Positions 21,201-31,811 are shown, counted from the stretch's first letter. The stretch is DNA of 64,000 bases from Prorocentrum cordatum (GCA_963575745.1 CAUYUJ010019371.1:115001-179000); one strand, 5' to 3'. Made by a program: numbers and translations. Notes: a model not told the origin generated them from the letters alone.

Positions 21201-22765
21201 GTCACGAAGCCACTTTGAGAAGCCCTGGCCCCTGGCTCGAGCGAGCCTTTGCCCCCCACGGTCAGCGAGAATGTCGAGGCCAGAGGCGGCCGCTCTCAGC
21301 GCGATCACGCGCATCCACTGCGGCTGCGCGAAGACGGCCGCGATAAAATACACAACTTGATCTAAAAGACCTTCGGGCATGACTCTCGCCAGTCTTGACA
21401 GTCGCCCTTTGCCTGAAATCAAATCGCGTAGAGGCTGCCAAACAAAATGGCGACGAGCAGCAGGCATCGCGCCATGCTTGCGCACCGCGCGTGCCAGGCC
21501 CCCCACCCTGCGATGGAGAGCACGCCACGCAAGGCTCGAGAGCACGAGGTGCCAGCAGGCCTCCGAAAGGCCAAGGCTCCACCAGCAGTACTATGATGAT
21601 ATTCGACTGCGTCTCCTCTGCCCGCGTGCGCATACGCGTCAGCAGGTTGAAAAAGCGGCACGAACTCCTTCTCAACTCCACGATAGATGGCCTGGCACAA
21701 GTGATCATGTCGTCCCTGCCTAGACTCGGCAGTACCTGTGCCAAGGTGCGCATGAGCTTCCATGAGGCCAAACCAAGAAATCCCTGGGTGACCGTGTTCC
21801 ACTGCACTACTCGGTGGGTCGTCGTCTCCATCAAGCAGCGGGGGAAAGTCGGGCTTGGGGGCGTACGGGCGCGGAGCCTTGAGCTTGACAACTTGTTTCG
21901 CCCCCGGCCTGGGGCCCACGCCCACTGCCATCGGATAGCGGGGGCGCGGTGGATAGTCTGCGACTCGCCGTGCATGCTTCATTTCAGCAGCTAAGCATTC
22001 GCTGGCCACCCAGTAGTCCAAGAAGGTGTGCTCTCCCGTCTTCGCCACCCTATGCGAGCCAAGGGAAGCTACGACCAGCTGGCCGTCGATCTTCTCAACA
22101 AAATTTGGCTCGCTCAGCTTTGTCGGACTTAGATTCCAGTCCGCTGCGACGGTGAAGGGAGCGCGATAGAATCGGAGCAAGGATCCGGGCCTCTCCAGTC
22201 GAGAGGCGTCGCCCCCCCGCAGCGCAAGGCCCTGCTCCAAGCAGGGGGGGCATGCCACAAAACCGCCGCGGGGCCCAGTGTGTACGTACACAGCAACACA
22301 CCAAATCGGCATGATCACGCGATCGAAGACACCGTCCATCGCATCAAGATAAGTAGTCCCAATGTGGTGGCGTATGAACAGACCAGAACCAACCATCGGC
22401 TTACCAGTCGGACCCGTGAGGCATTCCGTAATGAATGCTTTCCAACCATTGCGATGACACCATTCCTCGGCCTGCAGGCGAGCATCGCCCGAGAGGCGGA
22501 CCTCCTGAGAAGCCGCCAGCAGAGAGCCGCCAGCACCGTCCTGCAGGTAATCCTTGAGACGAGGCCAGCCGTTCGCAGTGCATGTAGAAATTGTGAAGGC
22601 CTTTCGGCGAGCCCACCGGGGGGCCCGCCTGGCGGTCTCCAGCCGCTGCTGCTGCAAGTCGTAGCAACTCCAAAGAAGATAACCGATGCCCGCGCCGTTG
22701 GGTGGCGTCGCACAAGAGACCACCTGCGTAGCACCAAGCACCCCGCTGAAGGTGAGGGGGTCCGA
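17661..22765 (-). pseudogene. LINE-1 of this window: ORF2 (endonuclease, reverse transcriptase, RNase H, Cys-rich tail)
   Basis: On the minus strand an APE-type endonuclease comes first (about 22620-21990), with FTISTCTANGW, a SQEVRLSG segment, AADWNLSP and the closing THE..FLDYWVAS block. Reverse transcriptase follows in shifted frames: HIVLLRRPTRGRRPIALLVS, then DIENCFDWV (palm A), GVLPGCSMA (palm B) and YAGD at 20282-20293 where YADD is expected. A LINE zinc motif CTLC...H...C follows near 19230. An RNase H-like segment (SDACRAGWGF...RADMFAVAQLLRVALLPIKVLTD) spans about 18990-18780. The tail carries WRCFTCGR (about 18370) and VICMVCGG (about 17840). At least four frame changes and the YAGD change mean that it is dead. 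Confidence 0.85.
18116..18258. repeat. G21 run and C41 run in the LINE tail
   Basis: There is an uninterrupted run of 21 G at 18116-18136 and one of 41 C at 18218-18258, 81 bases apart. They are complementary and could pair as a hairpin, or form G-quadruplex and i-motif structures. They interrupt the Cys-rich tail of the LINE. Confidence 0.95.
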
Positions 22766-22766
22766 T

Positions 22767-23717
22767 CTAGTGGTCCATCTCGTCGCCTGGGCCACCTGCC
22801 AGGGCATTGTCCCATGGGTGAGGCTGCTGCTGATGATCGAATTCTCCTGACTGCGGAATCGCTGTGAAATCGTATGGTGTAGCTGGCGCGGGCATGCCGA
22901 CTGCAACATCTCCGACCACTGCTGAACCTCCTGGGGCTGCCGTGGATGATGCTGTTGCTGCCACCATGCCCAAGAGCTCCTGGGCCTGACGTTCCAAGGA
23001 GGCCAGCGTGGCCTGTTGGTTGCCAGCCAAGAGGGCACCTGGGGCTCCTTGCACCACTGCAACAAGGCGCTGCACCGAGTCCGACAGCTGACGGTTGGGA
23101 GCAGCTGCAGGAGCGCCTGTGGAAGCCAATACAGCAGCTCGAGCCAAGTTGACTTCGTGCTGAATGGCTGCGGGCTCCGACGTGGCTGTGACAAGGGCCT
23201 TCCGCTCGGCGTCGAGCTTGCCCTCGGTCTCTGCCACGCTGTCCTTGAGGACGTCCACCTCTTTCGTCTTCTGGGTGAGTCGATCGAGGCTTCGTCGGAG
23301 CATGTCATCTGGAGTACGCCGCGACTGCTCCTCAGCTTCGGCTGCTTGTAGATCTTTCTTGGCCTGGACCACGAGTGTAGAATCCCCTGCGAATCCCAGC
23401 CTTCGGAGAGCATTGACTGCCCGTCGAACTCTGAGCACATTGTCACCTCCCGTGGCATCCGTGTCCTTGTCGTCAGGCTGCTTTCCGTCGTCAGCTCCCC
23501 TCGGGCGGCTGCGCGAAGGTGGCCGTGATGATGTCCACTGGCTTGGGGTGAAGTTGGGATCTGGAACGCCTCGCTTGTCACGCCCACAGCGGTAGCAGTG
23601 AATGCTACTGAAATAATTGCCAACAAAGCCGCACTGCCTGCTTGCAATGCAGGAACACTTCGGTTCCTTCTGAATATTTGTCCTCTTTTGCGAGGTGGCG
23701 CTTCCATCGCCGCCCAT
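22767..23717 (-). CDS. LINE-1 ORF1: zinc finger plus coiled-coil protein
   Basis: The frame from ATG at 23717 to the stop at 22767 encodes about 316 residues with no break. The start was chosen at MGGDGSATSQ because everything upstream is GAG-repeat and low-complexity sequence. Residues about 25-45 contain CGFVGNYFSSIHCYRCG, a C-x2-C type finger resembling RanBP2-like fingers. A basic Ser/Arg/Pro segment follows. A heptad-rich stretch (RRSLDRLTQKTKEVDVLKDS and onward) predicts a coiled coil near residues 150-200, and a Gln/Ala/Pro-rich tail ends EMDH. Position directly upstream of the endonuclease on the same strand fits a LINE ORF1 RNA-binding protein. The frame is intact although ORF2 is broken. 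Confidence 0.7.
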   Translation of the reverse strand: MGGDGSATSQKRTNIQKEPKCSCIASRQCGFVGNYFSSIHCYRCGRDKRGVPDPNFTPSQWTSSRPPSRSRPRGADDGKQPDDKDTDATGGDNVLRVRRAVNALRRLGFAGDSTLVVQAKKDLQAAEAEEQSRRTPDDMLRRSLDRLTQKTKEVDVLKDSVAETEGKLDAERKALVTATSEPAAIQHEVNLARAAVLASTGAPAAAPNRQLSDSVQRLVAVVQGAPGALLAGNQQATLASLERQAQELLGMVAATASSTAAPGGSAVVGDVAVGMPAPATPYDFTAIPQSGEFDHQQQPHPWDNALAGGPGDEMDH

Positions 23718-23944
23718 CGCAGGTGCAAGAGATCCGTGATGTGAATTGAGCACTTCCGCCGCCTTCTGGACCCGCAAGAACTGTCGGGCCGCCGAGCGCT
23801 TCCGTCGTAAAGCTCGGTGCCACGCAGGAGAACGTGATCGCGGCGAATGTGCAATCTGTGGTCGACCACGCGCTTCTCGAGGAGAGGTGTGCGCGGGCCT
23901 GGGGGCAAGTACGGTATCGGGCGTGTGCATGCCACGCGCACCTG

Positions 23945-24060
23945 CCAGCCTCCACGGAGGAGGAGGAGGAGGAGGAGGAGGAGGAGGAGGAGGAGGGGGA
24001 GGCGTAGGAGGCGGAGGAGGAGGCGGAGGAGGCGGACGAGGAGGAGGGGGAGGTCGTCGT
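23945..24060. repeat. GAG/GGC-type microsatellite upstream of LINE ORF1
   Basis: GGA units at 23955-23998 grade into GGC/GGA mixtures up to about 24060. On the LINE strand this reads as poly-Pro or poly-Leu. It may mark the 5' end of the LINE copy. Confidence 0.85.
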
Positions 24061-24119
24061 CGCACGGTGGCATATGCACGAAGCGGCGCTCAACAACATT
24101 CCACCAAGAACTGTTTTAA

Positions 24120-24365
24120 TCAACCTGACATAGCAAGGAGGACAGAGCACTGGATGGCAAGAAACCAGTCGTCGACGAAAAGCACGCCATGCCCGGCGGT
24201 CCGCGTCGAACAGGCCAACCCTCTCCCCGAGGGGTGGACGGACAAAAAACCTGACATCGAGATGGGGAGGACACGGGCGGCCGCCCCTGAAGCACGACGG
24301 GCAGCACGGCGCTCGCGCACGGCCTCCCGGTCCGCGGCAATCCGCGCACGCTGGGCGCCGGAGAG
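24120..24365 (-). CDS. Possible C-terminal exon, unknown protein
   Basis: The minus frame reads AQRARIAADREAVRERRAAR (helical and charged), then VLPISMSGFLSVHPSGRG and a hydrophobic end GVLFVDDWFLAIQCSVLLAM before a stop at 24120. The composition is protein-like. Upstream it runs directly into the GAG repeat, so the N-terminal side is unknown. I recognise no family. Confidence 0.25.
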   Translation of the reverse strand, partial: LSGAQRARIAADREAVRERRAARRASGAAARVLPISMSGFLSVHPSGRGLACSTRTAGHGVLFVDDWFLAIQCSVLLAMSG

Positions 24366-25180
24366 GAGGAGGACGAGGAGGAGGAGGAGGAGGAGGAGGA
24401 GGAGGAGGAGGAGGAGGAGGAGGAGGGAGGGGGAGGAGGAGTGGGAGGAGGAGGAGGGAGGGAGGGGGAGAAGGGAGGAGGGAGAAGGGAGGAGGAGGAT
24501 GGTAGGCAAGGGAAGAAGAAACGCAGCAGGCGGAGACGAGCGAGGCGGAGGCGGATCTCTTCTCCCGCGCGCGCCAGCGACGGCAGGCCCGCGCACTCCC
24601 GCGGCGCGGCCGCGCCGCGGGCCGCGCCGACGGGCCGCCCGCGGGCGCGGCGGGCGGCCGCCCGGGACGTGCCGCAGGCAGCCGCGAGCCGCGCCGACAG
24701 GCGGCCGCTGGCGTGGCCGCGCGCGGCCGCGGCCCGCAGCGCCACGCGCGCCTCGAAGGCGCGGCCCCCGGCGAGCAGCCACAGCGCTGAGGCGTCGGCC
24801 GCGGCCGCCGGCAGCACGCCGCCAGCGCCACTGGCGCGGGCAGCCGCCGCAGCAGCGCGGCGCCGCGCCCGAGCAGCTCGGGGGAGCCCTCGCACGCGGG
24901 AAGCAGCAGCCCTTGGAGGGGGGACGAAGTCTCCGCATCCCCGTCCACCCCTCCTCCTCCTCCTCCTCCTCCTCCTCCTCCTCCTCCTCTCCTCCTCCTC
25001 CTCCTCCTCCCTCCTCCCTCCCCTCCCTCCCTCCCTCCCTCCCTCCCTCCCTCCTCCCTCCCTCCCTCCCTCCCTCCCTCCCTCCCTCCCTCCCTCCCTC
25101 CCTCCCTCCCTCCCTCCCCTCCCTCCCTCCCTCCCTCCCTCCCTCCCCCCCTCCTCCTCCCCCCCCCCCCTCCACCCGCG
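24361..25180. repeat. GAG arm, CpG-dense core, then CTC/CCCT arm
   Basis: GAG-type repeats fill 24361-24520 and CTC then CCCT repeats fill about 24953-25180, so the two are complementary arms around a core at 24540-24935. The core is extremely CG-rich and Ala/Arg/Pro-rich in every frame. It could hold an exon (for example an Ala-rich minus frame), but I cannot support one. Confidence 0.75.
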
Positions 25181-25189
25181 AATCACACA

Positions 25190-25730
25190 CAGAAGAAGCT
25201 CCCGCCTTATACTTCCCCAATATTCAAACCTCAAAGGCGCGAAAATGCCGACGGTTAAAAGGTTTACGATGACCCGCTCGGATTACCAATATGAAATGCG
25301 GGCCCCATAAGGATCGGGCTCCCGCCTGAGACTTCCTCGCAACTCACTCCCAAACTAGACTCCCGCCTGATACTGCCCCCAGATTCGCGCCTCAGGAAAC
25401 CAAAAATGACGACTGCTACAAGTTTGAGGACGACCCGCTCGGATTACTCACATGAACTTCGGGCCCTATAGGAAGGGGGCTCCCGTCTGAGACTTCCTCG
25501 CAATTCACTCACAGACGAGGCTCCCGCCTGATACTTCCTCCATGTTCAAGCCTCAAGGGCCCAAAAGTGACGACATTTGCAAGATTCCGCTGACCCGCTC
25601 GGATTAAAAATACAAGCGGCGGGCCCCATAAGGAGGGGGCTCCCGCCTGAGACTTCCTCGCAATTCACTCACAGACGAGGCTCCCACCTGATACTTCCTC
25701 CATATTCAGGCCTCAGGGGCCTAAAAGAGA
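25190..25730. repeat. ~160-bp tandem repeat, about 3.5 copies
   Basis: Units begin GGGCTCCCGCCTGAGACTTC at 25316, 25477 and 25637, giving 160-161 bp spacing, with a partial copy before the first. GACCCGCTCGGATTA is conserved within units. No coding signal is seen. Confidence 0.9.
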
Positions 25731-25797
25731 TGATGAGTGATGAGTAATGGTTGTGAGTGAGTGGGTTCGAGAATAAGAGTGTGTACGAGTGTGTAAG

Positions 25798-25991
25798 TGA
25801 TGATGATGATGCGGTGATGATGATGATGATGATGATGATGACGCTGAGGAGGATGATACTGAGGATGATGATGCTGAGGATGAGGATGATGATGATGATG
25901 CTGACGATGATGCTGATGCTGACGCTGATGATGGTGATGATGGTGATGATGGTGATGATGGTGATGATGGTGATGATGGTGATGGTGATGG

Positions 25992-26022
<31 letters not shown>

Positions 26023-26037
26023 GATGGTGATGATGAT
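25798..26037. repeat. (GAT)n microsatellite downstream of LINE-2
   Basis: GATGAT, GATGGT and GATGCT units fill 240 bases. On the strand of the neighbouring LINE this is (ATC)n and lies just past its stop codon at 26073. Confidence 0.95.
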
Positions 26038-26072
26038 CGCACTCCCCTGGGCGAGTCAGAGAGACGGGCCGT

Positions 26073-27990
26073 TCAGCTGCCTTCTGCAGCGGGCCTCCTG
26101 GTGAGGACGCCCCGCACGACGCGCCCCTTCTTGGCGATGTGCCGGGCGCGGGCGCGCAGGAGAGGCAGCAGGCATTCGGGCCCGTACCTGTGCGAGCTCC
26201 TCAAGGAGTTAAAGGTGGAAAAGAGCAGGTCGTGGACGAGAAACAAAGAAAACAACTGCTGACTAGAATGGCACGGCATGGTGCACAGCATACGCGCATC
26301 GAGGCTCTGATTTAAATATTCGGCTGGCAGGGAGGGCAGGACAGAGGGAAGCAGGCTCAGAACATGAGGGCAATCGAAATAATGCTGGACGCGGTCGCCG
26401 CCAGCGGCTCGGCAGCCGAAGCGACAGGTAAGACGGCCTTGCCTATACCTGGCAGAGGTCGCCCACGCGTTGCAGATGGTTTTGAGAATGGCAGCAGCCA
26501 CAAAAGGGCCGACGCGCGTGCAGGCAATTCTGAGCCTGAGCACAGCAAGGTCGATACTAGAGGCATTAACCAGAGGAAAAGCGAAACGAATTCGATTGCC
26601 CAGGAGAAAAACCGCGGAGCAACTGGGGGCCTCAGAAATCAACTTCTTCAAAATCTGTTTATGCAACTCGTGAGTGTCCTCATCGAAGTGGTTCCACGGC
26701 AGGGCTGTTAGACGCTCGTAGTTGTGAATCAGATGGAAAACAATGGACTCGGCACGCCATGTCGGGAACCGCTTGACCATTAGAACATCCCAGTCATCTT
26801 CCTCAAGCTCGTGAAATCGCCTCCGAATGCTGTCAAAAACCTTGGATCGAACAGCGACCCGATACATGGCAGCCTGATTCTCCAGCACGAGGTTGCGCGG
26901 GGCAATGGGCCAATGCAGCGCCGACGAGAGATTGCGGAGGAGATCAGTAGGAATGCTGTAGAACGGGCACGCGGTGAGAGTCTGCAATCCTTTTGTTTCC
27001 ATGCGAAGCGCATCCTGCGATATGTAACATAGCTGCATCACGAAGGTGAGGACCGAGAAGGCCAGGGAATTGTATGCATAAATACTCTGAGTAAGCCCAA
27101 GACGAAGCGACCGAACATGACGGACCCGACAAATATATTTCTGAAGCGGAGCGGACCAGGATTTCTTGTAACCACCAGGGCCCAGGAAAACACCCAAGAC
27201 TTTGCCACTGGTGCCGTGCATGAGCGAGCGAACGTTAGTGCGAACAGTTTCGAATAAGGCGAAATGCTGGTCATCTGGCATCTCTTGCGTGTGCACGATC
27301 ATACACTTGGCAAGGTTCAAGAGCAGGCCAGTACATCGGCTGGACCTAATAACATTCTTCAGCACAATCGGAACAGCTAGCAACAGGTTGGATGCCGAGA
27401 TCTGGATGTCATCTGCAAAGGCACGGGGTGAAGCACAAACTGGAGCTAGCAAGTTAGATAATCGGCGCAGCAGCGGGTCGATGCATAATGCAAATAATGC
27501 ACCCGACAGTGGACATCCTTGTTTAATGCCTTGGGTGATCGAGTAGCCTGGAAACTTTTTGCCTGCTAGGCATATGTGTGTGTAGATGCCTGTGTATAGG
27601 AACCGAATGGCATTCACGATATACATGGGAATATTCATCATGATTAACACATCTATGATCCAGTCGTGGCGCAGCGACGGGAACGCGGCGCGGAAATCCA
27701 AGAGGAGCAGTCCTGCGTGCGGCATGCCACGATAGCAGGCATATTCAAGAATGTCTGCCTCAAGGCAGAGCAAGTTGTCGAGCATAGACCTCTTGCGCAC
27801 GAAGCCCGTCTGGGAGCCTAGGACGCTGTACTGGCATTGCTGGCTAAATGGTTCGCATATGGCCAAGGATACTATTTTGTTATCAGTATTGCTGAGGGCA
27901 ATAGGGCGAACCACAGACGCTTCCCGAGAGATCTCAGAGGTTCCAGCTTCGTGCGGGTGGATGGCCTTCGGGAGGTACACCGTGAGGGAC
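26073..27990 (-). pseudogene. LINE-2: 5'-truncated but open reverse transcriptase
   Basis: About 640 codons are open on the minus strand with no stop or frameshift. Motifs in order: RPIALSNTDNKIVSLAI, palm A LLLLDFRAAFPSL, palm B GIKQGCPLSGALFALCIDPL, and palm C with FADD at 27408-27419, all catalytic Asp positions present. The C-terminal part has a LINE-type zinc motif CRFGC...HYFDCP. No endonuclease is present: the frame enters a (CAT)n tract, read as poly-His, at about 28034-27992. Members normally have an endonuclease upstream, so the copy is 5'-truncated and cannot act alone. It is unlike LINE-1 in sequence and so a different family. The intact frame suggests a younger insertion than LINE-1. 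Confidence 0.85.
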
Positions 27991-27991
27991 T

Positions 27992-28002
27992 CGTGATGAT
28001 GG

Positions 28003-28034
<32 letters not shown>
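27992..28034. repeat. (GAT)n microsatellite upstream of LINE-2
   Basis: An almost pure GAT tract sits at the 5' truncation point of LINE-2. Together with 25798-26037 it means that the LINE is embedded in GAT/ATC repeats. Confidence 0.95.
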
Positions 28035-28333
28035 TGCGTGAGAAGGGAGGGGGTGCTCCTGTTCCTGCGCGGGGTGCCCAGAGAAAACACGAACCCCACT
28101 TTGAATATGGGGAAAAATTCGAGGAGACTGGAGTGGCCTGGCGGCCACACACTCGGCTAACACACGACCCGGGGATCATCGACCCGGGGCCGCGGGGTCT
28201 GGGCGAGCGATCTCCCCGGGCGGGCGGGCCGAGGCTCTGTACGTCGGCGCCCACGCCGGCGGAGGCCATGGAGCCGAGCAGGGCCAGCATGGCGCGCGGG
28301 CGCCCGGCGCTCCTCAAGTGGGGGATCGAAAAC

Positions 28334-29093
28334 AGAATCCCACCAGCCCTCAGGGCTTAGGTGGTATAACGCGTTGTTTCTTCTTTCTTCCACTGAAACC
28401 CCTCCCACTACCCCTTCCCCTGGGCCAGGAAGGAGGGGGGTACCGAGGCGTTAAAGCGTCCAAGATGGCCCAAGATTGCTCCAAGAGGGCTTCGAAGTCG
28501 CAAGATGGCCTCCAAGACGGCCCATGCTACTTCAAGATGGGTCCAGATAGCCTCCGACATACCCCCAAGAGGCCCGAAGACAGCCCCAAGACGCATCCAA
28601 GTGCCCTTCGAACCCTCCACGGCGCCCTCCAAGATGCCGAAACCGTTCAAAAGCCAAGGGAGAATCTATGTGTTTGGCATTATCGCCTTTTCGCTTCCGA
28701 TGGGCTTTGGAAGCCTCAAGATGGCCCCAAGATGGCCCAAAAGAGGCCCAAGAGGGGACCAAGAAGGCCGAAGACGGCCCCAAGATCGCCCAAGAGGCGC
28801 CCAAGAGCGCTCCAAGAGGGCCCCAAGATGCCGCTTGAGAGCCTCCGATGGGGGGCCCGAATTCCTCCCCCCACGTGTTTGAGCCATGGTGCCCAAAACG
28901 GCCCCAAGGAGGCCTCCCACATCCCCCAAAGAGCCCCAAGAGGGCTCCAAGATAGCCTCCGACAGCCCTCCAAGAGGCCTCAAAGCAGCCTCAAGATGGC
29001 CCAAGATAGTCGAGCATGGCTCAAGATAGCCTCCGACAGCCTCTAGCCGAGCATGGCTGAAGATAGCCTCCAAAAGGCCTCAAGAAAACGAAC
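28334..29093 (+). mobile_element. Mosaic element copy C (CCAAGA-rich family)
   Basis: It opens with AATCCCACCAGCCCTC, GGTGGTATAACGCGTT and then TACCCCTTCCCCTGG, all matched by the nested element at 44560-45735. It continues with CCAAGATGGCCC/CCAAGAGG repeats and has an internal island at about 28665-28720. The 3' end fades out near 29093 without the conserved terminus of copies A, B and F. Repeat-driven frames only. Confidence 0.6.
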
Positions 29094-29126
29094 CATCATT
29101 TATGGATGGGCTGGCGGGGGTACTTT

Positions 29127-30233
29127 TTGATTGGCGGCTCACAAGGACAGATCCAGGAAGCGGGACGGACTCGACTGGGGCACAGAGCGAGATAATTAGA
29201 AGCAGAGGCATATAGGCCGCTGTAGCGAGTGCCCTCATTGGGGGCTGACGCTGGCGGCCCGACAGAGGGGAACGCAAGCACAGAACTGGAAGCGGACGGA
29301 AAGAAGCTGTCGCACACGTGGCGCCAAGCTCCGACCGTACCGTACAGCGCGAAAGGGCGTGGAGCACGCCGCACTGTGGCGGCACGGAGTGGCCAGGCGT
29401 GGCCGCACCGTCCATGCAACAAAAGGTGAAGCCAAGGAACAGGAGAGACACGGCGGGCGCAAGGGCACGCGGCAGCAAGAAAATGGGAGGGCACAGACGG
29501 AAGCCTCACTCACAGTGACTCATAGGACGCTCTTGGGCATGAGAGCGACCAATACCCACTCAAGGAACAGTCGACCGTGTCGTCTGAGTCCACAGCCTGC
29601 AACTTGTCCGACACTGAGGATCGGAGGCGTAAAGCTGCAAGCACTGGTCAAGTCACCTGGCCCAGCCTGCAGGGAGGACCGTGATGATCTGCCAAAGGAT
29701 GAACCACTTGTGCAGGAGCTTGAACGCGAAGGCGACGACCACAGTCAGGGATAATGTTTTGATTGGCGGCTCCGAGGACAGATCCTGGAAGCGGGGCGGA
29801 CACGACTGGGGCACAGAGCGAAATAATTAGCTGCAGAGGCGCATAGGCCATTGAAGCGAGTGCACACGCAAGGGACAAAATGACCCTCATTGGGGGCTGG
29901 CGCTGGCGGCCCGACAGAGGGGAACGCAAGCACAAACCTGGAAGCGGACGGATGGGAGCTGTCGCACACGTGGCGCCAAGCTCCAACCGTACCGGACAGC
30001 GCGACACGCTGCACTGCGGCGGCGCGGGGTGGCCAGGCGTGGCCGCACCGTCCATGCAACAACAGGCGAGGCAAGGAACAGGAGAGACACGGCGGGCGCA
30101 AGAGCACGGGGCAGTAGGAAAATGGGAGGGCACAGATGGAAGCCTCACGCACAGTGACTCAAGGGACGCTCTTGGGCAAGCGAACGACCAGAACCCAGTC
30201 AAGGAACAGTCGACCGTGTCGTCTGAGCCCACA
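29127..30233. repeat. ~475-bp direct duplication separated by ~160 bp
   Basis: 29127-29597 and 29759-30233 share long matches (TTGATTGGCGGCTC, GACTGGGGCACAGAGCGA, CGTGTCGTCTGAG) at an offset of about 632. The ~160-base spacer ends with CAGTCAGGGATA, which recurs just after the second copy, so the duplicated unit probably includes part of the spacer. In the spacer the minus strand can be read as a hydrophobic peptide (VVVAFAFKLLHKWFILWQII). Confidence 0.8.
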
Positions 30234-30244
30234 GACAGTCAGGG

Positions 30245-30414
30245 ATACGCGGCACGTCAAGAATTTATTTACCCCCAAAAACAATTTGTTCGTCGAGTCT
30301 ATGACAAGAAGATACGTAGAAGGCTGCGTAAGTCTACGAAGCACCCTTACGCATTCTTTCCTAACATCGACGGACAAAACCCGTTTGGCGTAGATACCTC
30401 TGTCGTCGATCCCC
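30245..30414 (-). repeat. AT-rich introner-like repeat, copy 1
   Basis: This AT-rich segment shares blocks with 35275-35490 in the same orientation, including TGTTCGTCGA, CTAA-ATTCGACG-CAAAA and GTCGATCCCC. On the minus strand it begins directly after a PPR exon, as the second copy does. It probably forms the start of an intron. Confidence 0.55.
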
Positions 30415-30545
30415 GACGCGAGCTCCCGCAGGCGTGCAGCGCGGTGTTGAAGGCCACGAGGCTCGGCCGCGCGGCCCTGCGGGGCATCTCCGCCAGCAGC
30501 GCCAGCGCCTGGCCCGGCGGCGCGCGCAGGCTTAAAGCCTCCCCC
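30415..30545 (-). CDS. PPR repeat exon
   Basis: The minus frame reads GQALALLAEMPRRAARPSL and then VAFNTALHACGSS. This fits the second helix and turn of one PPR motif and the first helix of the next, as in dinoflagellate PPR proteins that bind organelle RNA. The frame stops soon after the Gly/Ser, where an AT-rich repeat homologous to the one after the 35.5 kb PPR exon begins, so the exon end is placed near 30415 with a likely GC-type donor. Neighbouring exons of this gene were not identified. It lies 4.4 kb downstream of the PPR gene on the same strand and could belong to it. Confidence 0.6.
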
Positions 30546-31030
30546 CTCGCGCCGTGGACGGCGGGGCGCGCAGCGGGGGACTCCCCGGAGGTCCCGGCGT
30601 CTCCTGCACCGCGAGCCAGGCGTTCTCGCCCCGCTTCGGGCCCAGGGGACCTTCGCAGATCGACGCGGCTCGAGTGATGGCCCGGGACTCTCCCCGCGCA
30701 GAACGACGGGGCGCGCGGCGGGAGGTTCCCTGGAGGTCCTGGCGTTTCGTGTTTTTCATGCCGCCGCTGCCGCCGAAGCTCTTCGCGCTGTGAGCGCCCT
30801 CCCTGTAGGAGCGAAGAACGGTATAAAAGCAGAGGCAGCAGCGTGGAATGAGGACTCCCCGCTGCAATGTCCCGGCGGGGAACCGCGGGTCACGCCTGGA
30901 GGCCGCGATGAGGACATCCACCTCCACGCCCACATCCTCCTTGAAGTCCACCACCTCATCCTCCTCCGTCCTCCGCAACAAGCACCTGCTCGTGCAGCTT
31001 CCCAAGCAGCACCACCCTGGCATCCGCCTC
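30546..31030. other. Intron-like sequence with family R fragment
   Basis: A segment at about 30635-30670 (CTTCGGGCCCAGGGGACC then CGCAGATCGACGCGGCTCGA) is a fragment of dispersed repeat R in minus orientation. The minus frame at 31000-30850 (EEDEVVDFKEDVGVEVDVLI) is acidic and protein-like but close to a microsatellite, so I do not call it. Confidence 0.4.
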
Positions 31031-31221
31031 CCCATCGTCCTCCTCCTGGCCATCCTGGTCCTCCTCTTCCTCCTCCTCCTCCTCATCGTCCTCTTCCTCC
31101 TCCTCCTCCTCCTCCTCATCATCATCACCATCACCATCACCATCATCATCATCATCATCAGCATCATCATCATCATCATCGTCATCATCATCATCATCAT
31201 CATCATCACCATCACCATCAC

Positions 31222-31258
<37 letters not shown>

Positions 31259-31345
31259 CTCATCCTCCTCGTCATACTGCTGCTCTTCCTCCTCGTCCTG
31301 CTGCTCCTCCTCCTCATCCTCCCTTACCTCCTCCTCGTCCTCCTC
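31031..31345. repeat. (CTC)n then (ATC)n microsatellites
   Basis: CTC units at about 31034-31115 pass into ATC/ACC units at about 31115-31255 and back to CTC-rich sequence. All frames stay open (poly-His, poly-Ile, poly-Met). Confidence 0.95.
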
Positions 31346-31811
31346 CCCCTCATTCACTTGCCCCTGCACCAAATCATGAATAAGACGCGGCATGCTGCAT
31401 GAATAAGACGGCGCCGATGCACCTACATCCGCGGGCAGCTTGCGCGCGGGTGAACGCGCAATCGATCCCCGCGGCATCGCCCCCCCAATTTCAAACTAGG
31501 CGGTGCAACGGACCGCTTCTGTCAAAGCCTCGTCTCCCCCGTCGGGGGCGGTTAACCCACCCGTCCCGCTAGCAGACCGTGGAGGCCTCAGATAGAAATC
31601 CAGGGTCTGGAGCCTTGTGGAGATCTACTTGCGTGGAACAGGGGGGAGCAAAAGTTGCCCGCCCCCAATCATTGTGAGTTTTCTACCCTGTTTCCATCTT
31701 CTCTCCATCCTCCCCTACTTCCTCCTCCCTCCCGCCTCCCTCCTCCCTCCCCCCTCCCTCCCACATCCCTCCCACCCTTCCTCCGCCTCAGATCCCCTGG
31801 AGGACGACGGC
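31346..31811. other. Unique spacer, no gene recognised
   Basis: Mostly unique sequence with a CCCT/CTC-rich tract at about 31690-31800. No domain is recognised. Confidence 0.4.

Noticed and set aside
23955-24079. N-terminal extension of the LINE endonuclease frame and of ORF1 through poly-Leu or poly-Pro
   Set aside because: It is a read-through of the GAG microsatellite; I placed the ORF1 start at 23717 instead.
28035-28163. N-terminal extension of the LINE-2 frame upstream of the poly-His tract
   Set aside because: The sequence upstream of the microsatellite shows no reverse transcriptase or endonuclease similarity; the fusion is accidental.
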